Assembly: GCA_014381105.1 (NCBI GenBank)
Contig: JACMIO010000140.1
Coordinates: 1 to 19,493, forward strand
Length of the DNA stretch: 19,493 bases
From: a bacterium
GTDB lineage: Archaea; Thermoproteota; Nitrososphaeria; Nitrososphaerales; Nitrososphaeraceae
Direction of reading: 5' to 3'
Below, one piece after another: positions 1 through 6,865 of the stretch. Each line of letters starts with the position of its first letter. Position 1 is the stretch's first letter. A program made the translations under genes and the position numbers. Below the pieces are notes generated by a model. It did no database searches and was not told the DNA's origin. It was given only the letters and a program-made list of their open reading frames with translations.

Positions 1-168
1 AAAACAGACGGGCTACTTGTAGTGGAAATCGTACCTCCAGATCAGGACCTTCAAAATATAGTGTTACCAGAATCCGGTGACAAAGTTCATGTATGGGGAG
101 CATGGGTAACAGATGAGCCCAAAGGTTGGCATGAAATACATCCGACATGGCAAGTAACAAAGGAATAA
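1..168 (+). CDS. C-terminal part of an unrecognised protein (5' end outside window)
   Basis: The frame is open from the first base to a TAA at 166-168 and encodes 55 residues. The segment contains the phrase GDKVHVWGAWVTDEPKGWHE followed by IHPTWQV. An alternation of this sort (WG-WV-D---GW-EIHP) resembles a small beta-barrel-like domain that recurs at the end of hypothetical archaeal and bacterial proteins, but I cannot name the family with certainty. No membrane helix or cysteine pair is visible in this part. The frame runs straight off the left edge, so the gene must start upstream. The next gene is more than 200 bases downstream behind an AT-rich spacer, so this looks like the end of a transcription unit. 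Function is not assignable from this fragment. Confidence 0.7.
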   Translation, partial: KTDGLLVVEIVPPDQDLQNIVLPESGDKVHVWGAWVTDEPKGWHEIHPTWQVTKE

Positions 169-357
169 TCGATCAATCGCTCATAATCAATAACAATTAA
201 TATTGCTTGTCCTAAAATATTAGGGCTATTTATAATAGGTTATAACATTATAAATTAATGTTTTTAATATACCCCCTACTGTCGATAAGGTGATTCCCTG
301 TCAAAGATGGCATATATATAAGAAGAATTAATAGAACAAATCCAATTTTAGCAACTA

Positions 358-370
358 AATTTATATAAAA
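358..370 (+). promoter_or_regulatory. TATA-like element upstream of the SDR gene
   Basis: The AT-only stretch AATTTATATAAAA ends 13 bases before the ATG triplet at 384. Its centre is about 20 bases upstream, slightly closer than the usual archaeal -27, so the exact TSS is uncertain. A second run, TATATATAA near 312-320, is an alternative that would give a leader. Confidence 0.35.
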
Positions 371-383
371 AATAAACAATATT

Positions 384-1220
384 ATGATGATGCTCCAAGT
401 TGCACTGATTACAGGTTGTTCCAGCGGGATTGGCTACGAGACTGCATTAATGCTCGCTAGAAATGGGTATCATACTATTGCAACTATGAGGAATTTGAAA
501 AAATCAAATTCCCTTCTAAAGACAAGCGAAGAAGAAAATCTTCCGCTAAAAGTCCTAGAACTTGATGTAAATGATGTGACGTCTATAGAAAGGGCAATTA
601 GTCAAGTTAAGAATGAAGCAAAGAGAATTGACATCTTGATAAACAACGCAGGTTATGGGCTGGTGGGCTTCTTTGAGGATCTTAGTCTGGACGAGATACG
701 GAATCAATTTGAAACTAATTTTTTTGGTGTTCTCAATATTACTAAGAAGGTTATTCCCATAATGCGATCACAGAAAAGTGGCACAATTATCAACATAAGC
801 TCGGGTGCGGGGCAGGTAGGTTTCCCTGGGATTTCAGCTTATGTAAGCACAAAATTTGCCGTCGAAGGTTTTAGCGAATCGTTAACATATGAGCTGTCTC
901 CTTTTGGGATAAAAGTAATCATCATTGAGCCAGGAGTGATAAGGACAAATTTTTTCAATAATTGCACCATATCAGAACAATCGGCTAAAAACGGATCACC
1001 GTACTCGCCATCCTTGGATAAACTCCAGAATGATATTGACATGATGCAAGAACATGCTACGTCCCCAACTGAAGTTGCAAAAATGATATTGCAGGTTTTG
1101 AAAACTGATGAACCAAAGCAAAGGTATATCGTTGGAAACGATGTTGCAATGATATTGGAAGCAAAAAAAAACCTATCAGATATTGAGTTCAAAAAGATGA
1201 TGATGCAAAATATCATCTAA
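384..1220 (+). CDS. Classical short-chain dehydrogenase/reductase (SDR family)
   Basis: A 278-residue Rossmann-fold oxidoreductase of normal length for classical SDRs. The cofactor-binding TGxxxGIG motif is at residues 10-17, NNAG at 87-90, the catalytic Ser at 140, and Tyr and Lys of YVSTK at 153 and 157. The Ser-to-Tyr spacing of 13 is typical. PGVIRTNF follows the active site as expected. An Arg just after strand beta-2 (TMRNLKK, residue 36) hints at NADP(H) preference, which is inference. The substrate cannot be told from sequence. Three ATG codons stand in a row at 384-392, so the exact first Met is ambiguous by two residues. The gene stands alone, with a TATA-like stretch about 20 bases upstream. 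Family certain, substrate unknown. Confidence 0.93.
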   Translation: MMMLQVALITGCSSGIGYETALMLARNGYHTIATMRNLKKSNSLLKTSEEENLPLKVLELDVNDVTSIERAISQVKNEAKRIDILINNAGYGLVGFFEDLSLDEIRNQFETNFFGVLNITKKVIPIMRSQKSGTIINISSGAGQVGFPGISAYVSTKFAVEGFSESLTYELSPFGIKVIIIEPGVIRTNFFNNCTISEQSAKNGSPYSPSLDKLQNDIDMMQEHATSPTEVAKMILQVLKTDEPKQRYIVGNDVAMILEAKKNLSDIEFKKMMMQNII

Positions 1221-1356
1221 TTAGATGAGATCTATTTCTCTAAAGGGTAACATTTCTTACACAGGAATTATCACTTAGTATGTTTCTTTCTAGTTTTTCT
1301 ACATTCTTGTAAGACTTTCTACATAAGAGCCAAGCTCTCATATTTTTATAATACAG

Positions 1357-1365
1357 ATATTATAC
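1357..1365 (+). promoter_or_regulatory. TATA-like element for pyrI
   Basis: ATATTATAC is centred 26 bases upstream of the proposed CTG start at 1387, where a leaderless archaeal transcript would place it. A second TATA-like stretch, TTTATAATA at 1345-1353, would put the TSS near 1376, still upstream of the CTG but downstream of the out-of-frame ATG at 1368. Confidence 0.4.
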
Positions 1366-1386
1366 TAATGGAAGGGCGTAAGGAAT

Positions 1387-1845
1387 CTGTCTAATTCGAT
1401 TGAATTAATTGTAAGGAGAATCAAAAATGGCTCGGTAATAGATCATATAGAATCAGGTAAGGCATTTTTAGTTCTAAGAGCTTTAAATATCACCGGTAAG
1501 GAGGGAAATGTCATAACAGTTGCTCTCAATGTTCCAAGTAACAAATTTGATAAAAAGGATATTATCAAGGTAGAAAATAGATATTTGGAATCCGATGAAA
1601 CAAACAAGTTGTCATTAATAGCACCGCATGCCACAATAAACATCATTAAGGATTACAAACTAGCAGAAAAGAGAAAAATCCAACTACCAGATTTTATTAC
1701 AGGAATATTCAAGTGTCCTAATTTGAGGTGTGTAACCATCGGGGAGAATATTAAATCAGTCATAGAAGTCATCGATAAGGAAAAGATTATTCTGAAATGC
1801 AAATATTGTGGTAGAATATTGAGTATCGATGAATTGATATTCTAG
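1387..1845 (+). CDS. pyrI: Aspartate carbamoyltransferase regulatory chain PyrI, apparent CTG start
   Basis: PyrI is the allosteric chain of aspartate transcarbamoylase; it binds ATP/CTP and holds the PyrB trimers together through a zinc domain. The open frame aligns along its whole length with the family: IKNGSVIDHI near the start, ALNVPSNKFDKKDIIKVENR, PHATIN, then CPNLRC and CKYC. An ATG-only reading would begin at Met 67 (1585) and lose the whole nucleotide-binding domain. The frame opens after a TAA at 1366 and contains no ATG, GTG or TTG before the conserved part; CTG at 1387 is the best near-cognate start. With it the protein has 152 residues, Asp19 and His20 fall at the same numbers as the nucleotide-binding pair in E. 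coli PyrI, and the zinc cysteines are 110, 115, 138 and 141. pyrB is not adjacent. A sequencing frameshift joining the ATG at 1368 is the alternative. Confidence 0.9.
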   Translation: MSNSIELIVRRIKNGSVIDHIESGKAFLVLRALNITGKEGNVITVALNVPSNKFDKKDIIKVENRYLESDETNKLSLIAPHATINIIKDYKLAEKRKIQLPDFITGIFKCPNLRCVTIGENIKSVIEVIDKEKIILKCKYCGRILSIDELIF

Positions 1846-1863
1846 ATTACTTCGACCAGCGTA

Positions 1864-2121
1864 TTATTGATTTTTATTATTTTTATGTATGTGAAATTTC
1901 AACAAATCTTGATTTGATTCTCGACAGGTAGCATAGTAATCATCGTTACTAGTTTTTGATATAGCAAAGTGAAAACCGACTAGTGGTGAAAAAACTGCAA
2001 TAGTAATTAATGCAAGCTTATACTCTGAATTATGGAGAAGATATAATGTTACTCCAATACAAGTCATTATCTCTAACCAGGTACATGTACATAACTGAAG
2101 AGCAATTTCTTTTGCTCGCAT
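1864..2121 (-). CDS. Small hypothetical two-helix membrane protein
   Basis: An 85-residue protein from ATG 2121; a TTG one codon upstream is also possible. Two hydrophobic segments are visible, roughly residues 15-31 (EIMTCIGVTLYLLHN) and 35-54 (KLALITIAVFSPLVGFHFAI), followed by a polar tail rich in Asn, Lys and His. That suggests an inner-membrane hairpin with a soluble C-terminus. I do not recognise a family. It is convergent with pyrI (18 bases between stops) and divergent from the next plus-strand membrane gene, with AT-rich sequence upstream. Composition and a clean hairpin argue for a real gene, but the length leaves room for chance. Confidence 0.5.
   Translation of the reverse strand: MRAKEIALQLCTCTWLEIMTCIGVTLYLLHNSEYKLALITIAVFSPLVGFHFAISKTSNDDYYATCRESNQDLLKFHIHKNNKNQ
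1871..1884 (+). terminator. T-rich termination region after pyrI
   Basis: TTTTTATTATTTTT follows the pyrI stop by about 25 bases, the kind of U-rich tract at which archaeal polymerase terminates. It overlaps the 3' end of the convergent small membrane-protein gene. Confidence 0.4.
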
Positions 2122-2278
2122 CAAGTGTAGTTATTGCCGTAACAGTAATTTGAATATAACTGAATTTTATTGACCGATAAGTGTAAATGAAATTTCAAAT
2201 TAAAGATTTTAATGATCGAAAAATAATAAAAAAAATTACGAAATTTCAGTCGGGAGTTAAGAATCAACTGTGAAGGAT

Positions 2279-2286
2279 TTTTATAT
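2279..2286 (+). promoter_or_regulatory. TATA box for the 74-aa membrane protein
   Basis: TTTATATG is centred about 28 bases upstream of the TTG at 2311, so a leaderless transcript would start at the proposed initiation codon. This supports TTG over the internal ATG at 2350. Confidence 0.5.
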
Positions 2287-2310
2287 GATTTAAAACTACC
2301 ACAGGTAAGG

Positions 2311-2535
2311 TTGGATTCAAATTCTGAGAAAAACGACGGTAAAGTTTCTATGCTAAAAATTTTTCTGAATGGAACGTTACTCGCAATCATTATTGCAGTC
2401 CCTGCTATAATCAGTACTGTCTTATTTCATTATGTTATCAAGACAAATTTGATAATAACGATAACCGTTGGAATAATAACTCTATTTGTTGCCATGGGAT
2501 TTGCATATAAAGTCTCTAAAAGACTAGCATTGTAA
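2311..2535 (+). CDS. Small two-helix membrane protein, paralogue A
   Basis: A 74-residue protein read from TTG 2311, or 61 residues from ATG 2350. The N-terminus is polar and charged. Two transmembrane segments follow: about residues 17-39 (IFLNGTLLAIIIAVPAII) and 46-68 (NLIITITVGIITLFVAMGF), ending in a short basic tail. The family is unrecognised. The core matches the next plus-strand gene at 2827: both have K------LA---VPA, then N-L----G--T--F---GF---S. They are diverged tandem paralogues, which strengthens the case that both are expressed. The TATA box sits at the leaderless distance from the TTG. Role unknown; two-helix proteins of this size are often membrane-complex accessory subunits, but that is speculation. 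Confidence 0.6.
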   Translation: MDSNSEKNDGKVSMLKIFLNGTLLAIIIAVPAIISTVLFHYVIKTNLIITITVGIITLFVAMGFAYKVSKRLAL

Positions 2536-2826
2536 TATAACGAGACAGTTTTAATGGTTGACCAGGTTCCAATCTTCAACTTTAGACTTAACGATATTTC
2601 CTAAAGCTGACGCCTCCACATGGACAGATGAAAAACTATTTACGATTATCGTAGTTAGGAGTAAAGTGGAATTCAATGATGTTTTTTATGATTTTTTTGT
2701 TTATTCTGTCATTATAAAATTCATATTGTAAGTCTTATCCAACTAAAATCTTCAATCAATAAGATTATTCTTCATAATTTTTAGGGTGTGAATATATAAA
2801 TCAGGCATGTAAAGACATTTTTTCAA
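2536..2826 (+). other. Intergenic spacer between the two membrane paralogues
   Basis: No recognised gene. One open frame runs from TTG 2558 to TAA 2731 (57 codons; begins MTRFQSST and ends in a hydrophobic stretch), but it has no well-placed TATA box, no recognisable domain, and could arise by chance in AT-rich DNA. A T-rich stretch near 2680-2705 (TTTTTTATGATTTTTTTG) could terminate the upstream gene. The TATA box of the next gene lies at the right end. Confidence 0.4.
2791..2799 (+). promoter_or_regulatory. TATA box for the 86-aa membrane protein
   Basis: AATATATAA is centred about 32 bases before the TTG at 2827, so the predicted TSS lies around 2822, nearly leaderless. It is one of the clearest TATA boxes in the window. 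Confidence 0.55.
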
Positions 2827-3087
2827 TTGTCAAAAACAAGTGTAAAGTTTCAATTTCCTTGTCAGAAAACAGAGAATGTAACACCGGATATCATGATAAA
2901 AATGGTAAGTACAAGCGTGATTCTTGCATTACTATTTACTGTTCCTGCTTTGGGAATATTCTTAGGAATTTATTGGCATACGGATAACTTAATGATGGGC
3001 ATAATCATAGGTTTTACGGTTCATTTTATTACTCTTGGATTTTCTCATCCAATATCGCAATCTATATCATCATTTTTTGACAGTTAA
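2827..3087 (+). CDS. Small two-helix membrane protein, paralogue B
   Basis: An 86-residue protein read from TTG 2827; ATG starts exist only further in (about residue 23). After a polar N-terminus of about 25 residues come two transmembrane segments, roughly residues 30-48 (TSVILALLFTVPALGIFLG) and 55-74 (LMMGIIIGFTVHFITLGF), and a Ser-rich tail. It shares the LA---VPA, N-L, G--T--F---GF pattern with the 74-residue protein 290 bases upstream, so the two are probably products of an old duplication. No family name is recognised. A strong TATA box lies just upstream, so it is probably a separate transcription unit rather than co-transcribed with its paralogue. Confidence 0.6.
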   Translation: MSKTSVKFQFPCQKTENVTPDIMIKMVSTSVILALLFTVPALGIFLGIYWHTDNLMMGIIIGFTVHFITLGFSHPISQSISSFFDS

Positions 3088-3385
3088 TCTTGATAAACTT
3101 TATGTAAAATCAAGATACTGTGAAGAGACTGAAATTTTTACTTTACTATTATTGGTAACCTACACACTTATAGGGTCCTTGCATTTGAGGAAATTCTATT
3201 TTGGTGGTTAGTAAGAATTAGTATCCGATGAATAGATACATTTCCACTAGATAATATTCCCGCAAGATAAGTCCCTTCGGCTGCTTGGTGAATTTTGTAT
3301 TCGGAGAAATACATCTGAACTCATCAGGCAAGATTAAAATTGATGCAGAGTTATTAATCCAATGATAGAGGATGTGCAATAGGCA
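3088..3385 (+). other. Intergenic region upstream of atpC
   Basis: About 300 bases without a recognised gene. A T-rich stretch near 3137-3150 may terminate the preceding gene. An open frame without a start codon runs from 3255 to a TGA at 3363-3365, its last part reading SSGKIKIDAELLIQ; it looks protein-like and may be the remnant of a decayed gene. TTATTAATC at 3351-3359 is a plausible TATA box for atpC at 3386. No tRNA or clear stable RNA fold was seen. Confidence 0.4.
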
Positions 3386-4438
3386 TTGAGCAAAGTAAGT
3401 ATGCCGGGTAAAATTTTCGGAACTGTAATGTCTCATGGACTAAAGGGAAGGATGTTAACAAAGAATGAACTCCAAATGCTGACAGAGGCAAGAGACATGG
3501 ATGAACTAGTAACGAGAATGAAGAATACCGTTTACCTTGATGCATTAGCCAAGCTGACCAAGCCATATACTGCGGATAAGATTGAAAATGCATTAAAAGA
3601 ATATTTGGTCAATATACATGCAAAAATGGTCAACGTTTCAGGGGGAGCTAGAATACTTAGCGCATACTTTGTAAAACACATCACTTGGAATTTGAAGATG
3701 ATTTTGAAAGGTAAGGCGCTTGGTAAATCCTATGACGAATTATTACCCAAAATAAATTTGAGGGCAGAAGAATTAGTAGGTCGGCGTGATCTTGTAGTTA
3801 AAGCGTTGGTTTCAAAGACTTTGGATGAGGCTGTTTCTTCACTATCCGGTAGCGAATTTGCCGAAGATGTTACTAAGTCGGCTGCCATATTCAAGGACAA
3901 GGGGGATGTTAGAATTTTTGATGTGTATCTTGATCACGTTTTCTATCATGATTTAGGTAAGGCAATGAATACAGAATCACAGTCGCTGGAAGCAAAGAAC
4001 ATTGTATCTGTTGATATTGATTCATATAATATACTAGCTGTACTTCGAGGAAAATTCTGGAATCTGCCCCCGGATGAGATAAATAATCTAATTGTAGCCA
4101 CTACCTCCAAGGTAACTAAGGAGACCATACAAAAGATGATAAATACTGAAAAAATATCAGAGGCGATTGGCGAGCTGTCTAACACAGTGTATAAAGACAT
4201 TGTTCCACAAAATCAAACAAGCGATATAGACTCGGTATTACAAGTTGAAAAGGGTTTTGAAGAAATTGCATTAAAGAGGGCGCAATCAGCCTTTAGAACA
4301 ATGTTTAGCGTTGGTATTGTTGTTGCTGCTCTAAAACTTATTATGATTGAGGTCAGAAATTTGTCAGCAATTGCATCTGGAGTAGAACAGAAGATTCCAG
4401 GAGAAACAATAGTTTCTAAACTGGTTAATATCACATAG
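3386..4438 (+). CDS. atpC: A/V-type ATP synthase subunit C (AC39 family)
   Basis: Subunit C (d in eukaryotic V-ATPases) caps the central stalk and couples subunits D/F to the proteolipid ring. The 350-residue helical protein has the AC39-type pattern of three related helical repeats: FGTVMSHGLKGRMLTKNELQ near the N-terminus, INLRAEELVGRRDLVVKAL around 125-145, and VDIDSYNILAVLRGKFWNLP around 208-227, where DxxNILAVLRGK is the family's best-conserved phrase. It begins with TTG (AGC AAA GTA AGT), with a TATA-like TTATTAATC about 31 bases upstream; the ATG at 3401 is an alternative five codons in. Its position is unusual: it lies on the opposite strand, convergent with atpI, instead of inside the main ATPase operon. 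Confidence 0.9.
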   Translation: MSKVSMPGKIFGTVMSHGLKGRMLTKNELQMLTEARDMDELVTRMKNTVYLDALAKLTKPYTADKIENALKEYLVNIHAKMVNVSGGARILSAYFVKHITWNLKMILKGKALGKSYDELLPKINLRAEELVGRRDLVVKALVSKTLDEAVSSLSGSEFAEDVTKSAAIFKDKGDVRIFDVYLDHVFYHDLGKAMNTESQSLEAKNIVSVDIDSYNILAVLRGKFWNLPPDEINNLIVATTSKVTKETIQKMINTEKISEAIGELSNTVYKDIVPQNQTSDIDSVLQVEKGFEEIALKRAQSAFRTMFSVGIVVAALKLIMIEVRNLSAIASGVEQKIPGETIVSKLVNIT

Positions 4439-4457
4439 GATTATCTAATTCCAAATT

Positions 4458-4544
4458 CCAAAAACAAAAAAGGTACCGTAAAGTCTTAGTACTTCATTGA
4501 GGTCAAAAAAAGGACCGAAACACAATGATGCAAATTGTTTTTTT
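4458..4544. terminator. Bidirectional T-rich terminator between atpC and atpI
   Basis: On the plus strand a run of seven T at 4538-4544 follows atpC by about 100 bases. On the minus strand, runs corresponding to A tracts at 4505-4511 and about 4459-4471 follow the atpI stop at 4543. A short GGTC/GACC inverted repeat flanks the 4505-4511 tract. Archaeal polymerase terminates at such U tracts, and the convergent layout makes a two-way terminator expected. Confidence 0.55.
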
Positions 4545-6636
4545 ATTTAGTTCGCTTGCCGGACCAGACAAGATTTGAATATAACATATCGGGAATTAGT
4601 TTTTTAAATCCTACTCCTGCTCCCCTATACCATTTTGGGAACCATTCATAAAGATGCAATCTGATTGTTTGAATGTACACAATTAATCCTTCAATAAGCA
4701 TAATCCCTATATTACCTCCGATCAAAACTGCCAATCCGCCTCCGCTCTCGTAGGATTGGTTAACCGTTACCAATAAGGCAGCATGTACCAGTAGCATTAT
4801 TCCAAGTCTCGTATAACTAATTACATTAGAGAGAACTTCAATTATTCTTACCAGAATTACTTCTATAACAATACCCATCAATCCGCCTCCTTCATCATGG
4901 CCATGTTTAGCATCAAGTTCTTGCTCCTTTTTACCGCCCCAAATCATAACACCCGCCGTTGCAATGATTATTGGAGGTGTAGCCTTTGCGACCAAGTCCA
5001 CCGTTACCCAGTCTCCAAATAGAAATGTCAACCACGGTACTGGTTCGTTATGAATAACTCCTGTTACTCCAAACATACCGATGATATCATACCCAGATCC
5101 AATAGCTGCTAGTATCAATGCGACTACGGCAAGAAATTGAATTATAGTAGGAATATCATGTGTAAAGATAACAAGTTTATTTTTTTCCAATATATCATTT
5201 CTAAGTCTTAGAAACAATGCCATCAATATGTGTACGATGCCTATGGCTACTGAAACCTTGAGTATTTTTATTACCTGATCGAATGTTAATTCTGAGACAT
5301 TCAAAGCACCCATTAGTGGACCCAGCGGTTCAAAGAGGGGTGCCAAAATAGCTATCTCATCTATGTGAAATCCGAACATCTCTCCTGTACCTAAACCTGC
5401 TATGCTGGCAGCCGCACCACTCGCCGCCAATAAAGTTCCCCATGTCTTTAGATTTCCAATCCCTCTGTATCGGAGAAACATACCTAAGCCGAAAAGTAAC
5501 AGACCGTGTCCCAAATCTGCGAACATAATGCCATAAAAAACAGGCCATACGAAAGCGATAATTGGAGTCGGGTCTACTTCACCATGGTTGGGAAGACCCT
5601 GGGTTTCAGTTATTACTTCAAAAGTCTTTGCATATCTATTATTGACAAGAAGAGTCGGAAGCTGATTGGGAGAACTTCTATCAAGTTTAACTGGTTCTGT
5701 GACAGAGATATATCTATCAGTAAGTGTTTTGAACTTATTTTCCATACTAACTGGAATATATCCTTGAATGACCGCAAAATTCTTTGTACCTGCTGGTTTG
5801 CGTGTTATCTCTAAAATTTCCTTGGCAGTTTTGGATGATTCGTATAATGAGAGTAATTTGGGAAGGATTGTAACTTTTAATTTTTCAATTTTCTTTGTAA
5901 TTTCTGCATATTTCTTTTCGAGTTCTTTAGTTGTCTTTTGGCAGATGTCGTAGGCAGAACTTGGATTTTGTGGCAAGTCTGATGGAATCTGAATAGGATG
6001 CACATTAAAGCTTCTAAGCACTTTCATTATTTTTTCTGAATCTTCTTGTGAACCTATGACTGTAATAGATGATTTCTCATCATTTAATTTGACGGGATGA
6101 ACAATCAAGTCGTCCAAACTATTTTGAATTTCATGAAGGTCTTTGGAGTTGATAATAAAAATTTCTGCAAAAAATGTCTTCAGGTTACGTAGACCGGATA
6201 AATCCATTTTGAGTTTTGAAGCACCCCCTATAGCGTCTATGGCAGTACGATATTCCTCAAGATCCTTCTCGATTTGCTGTTGAGTCTTAAGTAAAGAAAC
6301 TGGTTCTCTCAATAGAGCTTTGCTCTTATTTTCTAATTCAACAATGAAATTTTGAATATCATCTATCTTGTAATCAGTTTTTTCCTGCGGCGCACCCTTA
6401 AAGAGAGTCGCCATAACACCAGTTTCAAGTGAAATCCCCAAAGATCTAATGACCTCATCAATTTCTTGGAACAATTTTTGAGCATTTAATAAAAGATCAT
6501 CAAAATACGAACTACTATGTTCAGAGGGATTTTGTAGTGTATGAAACCATCCCAATTCCGCCAATTTGCTTACTGCTTCATGAGTTTCAACCCTTGGTAG
6601 AATCAAAGTCGTCTTTAAGAGCTTCGCCTGTCCCAT
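4543..6636 (-). CDS. atpI: A/V-type ATP synthase subunit I (stator a-subunit)
   Basis: Subunit I (a in V-ATPases) has a long cytosolic arm that holds the peripheral stalks and a membrane domain forming the proton half-channels next to the K ring. The 697-residue length is typical. Residues 1 to about 350 are charged and helical with coiled-coil stretches; from about 365 (PTPIIAFVWPVFYGIMFADLGHGLLLFGLG) to the end there are seven or eight transmembrane segments. The essential arginine lies in SNVISYTRLGI and is residue 610. It is the last gene of the minus-strand ATPase cluster, about 20 bases after the stop of a short startless frame and some 230 bases after atpK. AAGGAG lies about 28 bases before the ATG, too far for a normal Shine-Dalgarno site. 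Its 3' end faces atpC. Confidence 0.95.
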   Translation of the reverse strand: MGQAKLLKTTLILPRVETHEAVSKLAELGWFHTLQNPSEHSSSYFDDLLLNAQKLFQEIDEVIRSLGISLETGVMATLFKGAPQEKTDYKIDDIQNFIVELENKSKALLREPVSLLKTQQQIEKDLEEYRTAIDAIGGASKLKMDLSGLRNLKTFFAEIFIINSKDLHEIQNSLDDLIVHPVKLNDEKSSITVIGSQEDSEKIMKVLRSFNVHPIQIPSDLPQNPSSAYDICQKTTKELEKKYAEITKKIEKLKVTILPKLLSLYESSKTAKEILEITRKPAGTKNFAVIQGYIPVSMENKFKTLTDRYISVTEPVKLDRSSPNQLPTLLVNNRYAKTFEVITETQGLPNHGEVDPTPIIAFVWPVFYGIMFADLGHGLLLFGLGMFLRYRGIGNLKTWGTLLAASGAAASIAGLGTGEMFGFHIDEIAILAPLFEPLGPLMGALNVSELTFDQVIKILKVSVAIGIVHILMALFLRLRNDILEKNKLVIFTHDIPTIIQFLAVVALILAAIGSGYDIIGMFGVTGVIHNEPVPWLTFLFGDWVTVDLVAKATPPIIIATAGVMIWGGKKEQELDAKHGHDEGGGLMGIVIEVILVRIIEVLSNVISYTRLGIMLLVHAALLVTVNQSYESGGGLAVLIGGNIGIMLIEGLIVYIQTIRLHLYEWFPKWYRGAGVGFKKLIPDMLYSNLVWSGKRTK

Positions 6637-6656
6637 AGTATTGAGTTGTTTGATTA

Positions 6657-6815
6657 TTAATTCTCCTTAAAATCTTTCCCTTTTAAATTGTCCAAGAATC
6701 CTACAATCATTTGACGTGATGTATCTTCAATTATACCTACTGAATATTCTACATTCCATTCCTTAACGATAGTAATAATTTCATTGACAAAAAGTTGTAT
6801 CCTATCTGGAAAGTA
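6657..6815 (-). pseudogene. Startless 52-codon open frame between atpK and atpI
   Basis: The frame opens right after a TAG (6816-6818) and closes at TAA 6657-6659. It encodes 52 residues ending MIVGFLDNLKGKDFKEN and containing NEIITIVKEWNVEYSVGIIE, which has a normal helix/strand-like protein composition. There is no ATG, GTG, TTG or CTG before the ATG and TTG near its end. It may be the tail of a decayed gene of the ATPase operon, a gene using a rarer start such as ATA or ATT, or chance. It is co-oriented with atpK and atpI and ends 20 bases before atpI. No match to subunit F or G/H can be claimed from sight. Confidence 0.3.
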
Positions 6816-6818
6816 CTA

Positions 6819-6841
6819 GATTCTTTAAGAAAAAAAGAATC
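6819..6841 (-). terminator. Hairpin and U tract downstream of atpK
   Basis: A perfect 8-base inverted repeat, GATTCTTT and AAAGAATC, separated by 7 bases. In the minus-strand transcript it contains a run of seven U. It begins about 25 bases after the atpK stop. It could terminate part of the transcripts after atpK or protect the atpK 3' end, which would help make extra copies of the ring subunit relative to atpI. The role is inferred. Confidence 0.5.
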
Positions 6842-6865
6842 CGTTGGGAGAAGGTATAAAGTTCC

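Noticed and set aside
839..1216. 125-codon open frame antisense to the SDR gene
   Set aside because: It lies wholly inside a clear SDR gene and has no motif or promoter of its own.
2121..2390. 89-codon minus-strand frame
   Set aside because: Rich in Phe, Tyr, Asn and Ser with no domain; overlaps the promoter and start of the 74-aa membrane gene and would leave the 85-aa minus gene without upstream sequence.
2558..2731. 57-codon TTG frame between the membrane paralogues
   Set aside because: No domain and no well-placed promoter; ends in a Phe/Tyr/Val-rich stretch typical of AT-rich chance frames.
3230..3330. Possible tRNA or structured RNA
   Set aside because: A GC-richer patch (CCCTTCGGCTGC) drew attention, but no cloverleaf, T-loop consensus or acceptor stem could be formed.
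3218..3593. Two minus-strand frames (72 and 79 codons) around the atpC start
   Set aside because: Both overlap atpC or its promoter and read as Leu/Ser/His-rich noise.
5506..5814. 102-codon plus-strand frame inside atpI
   Set aside because: Shadow of the atpI coding sequence; no features of its own.
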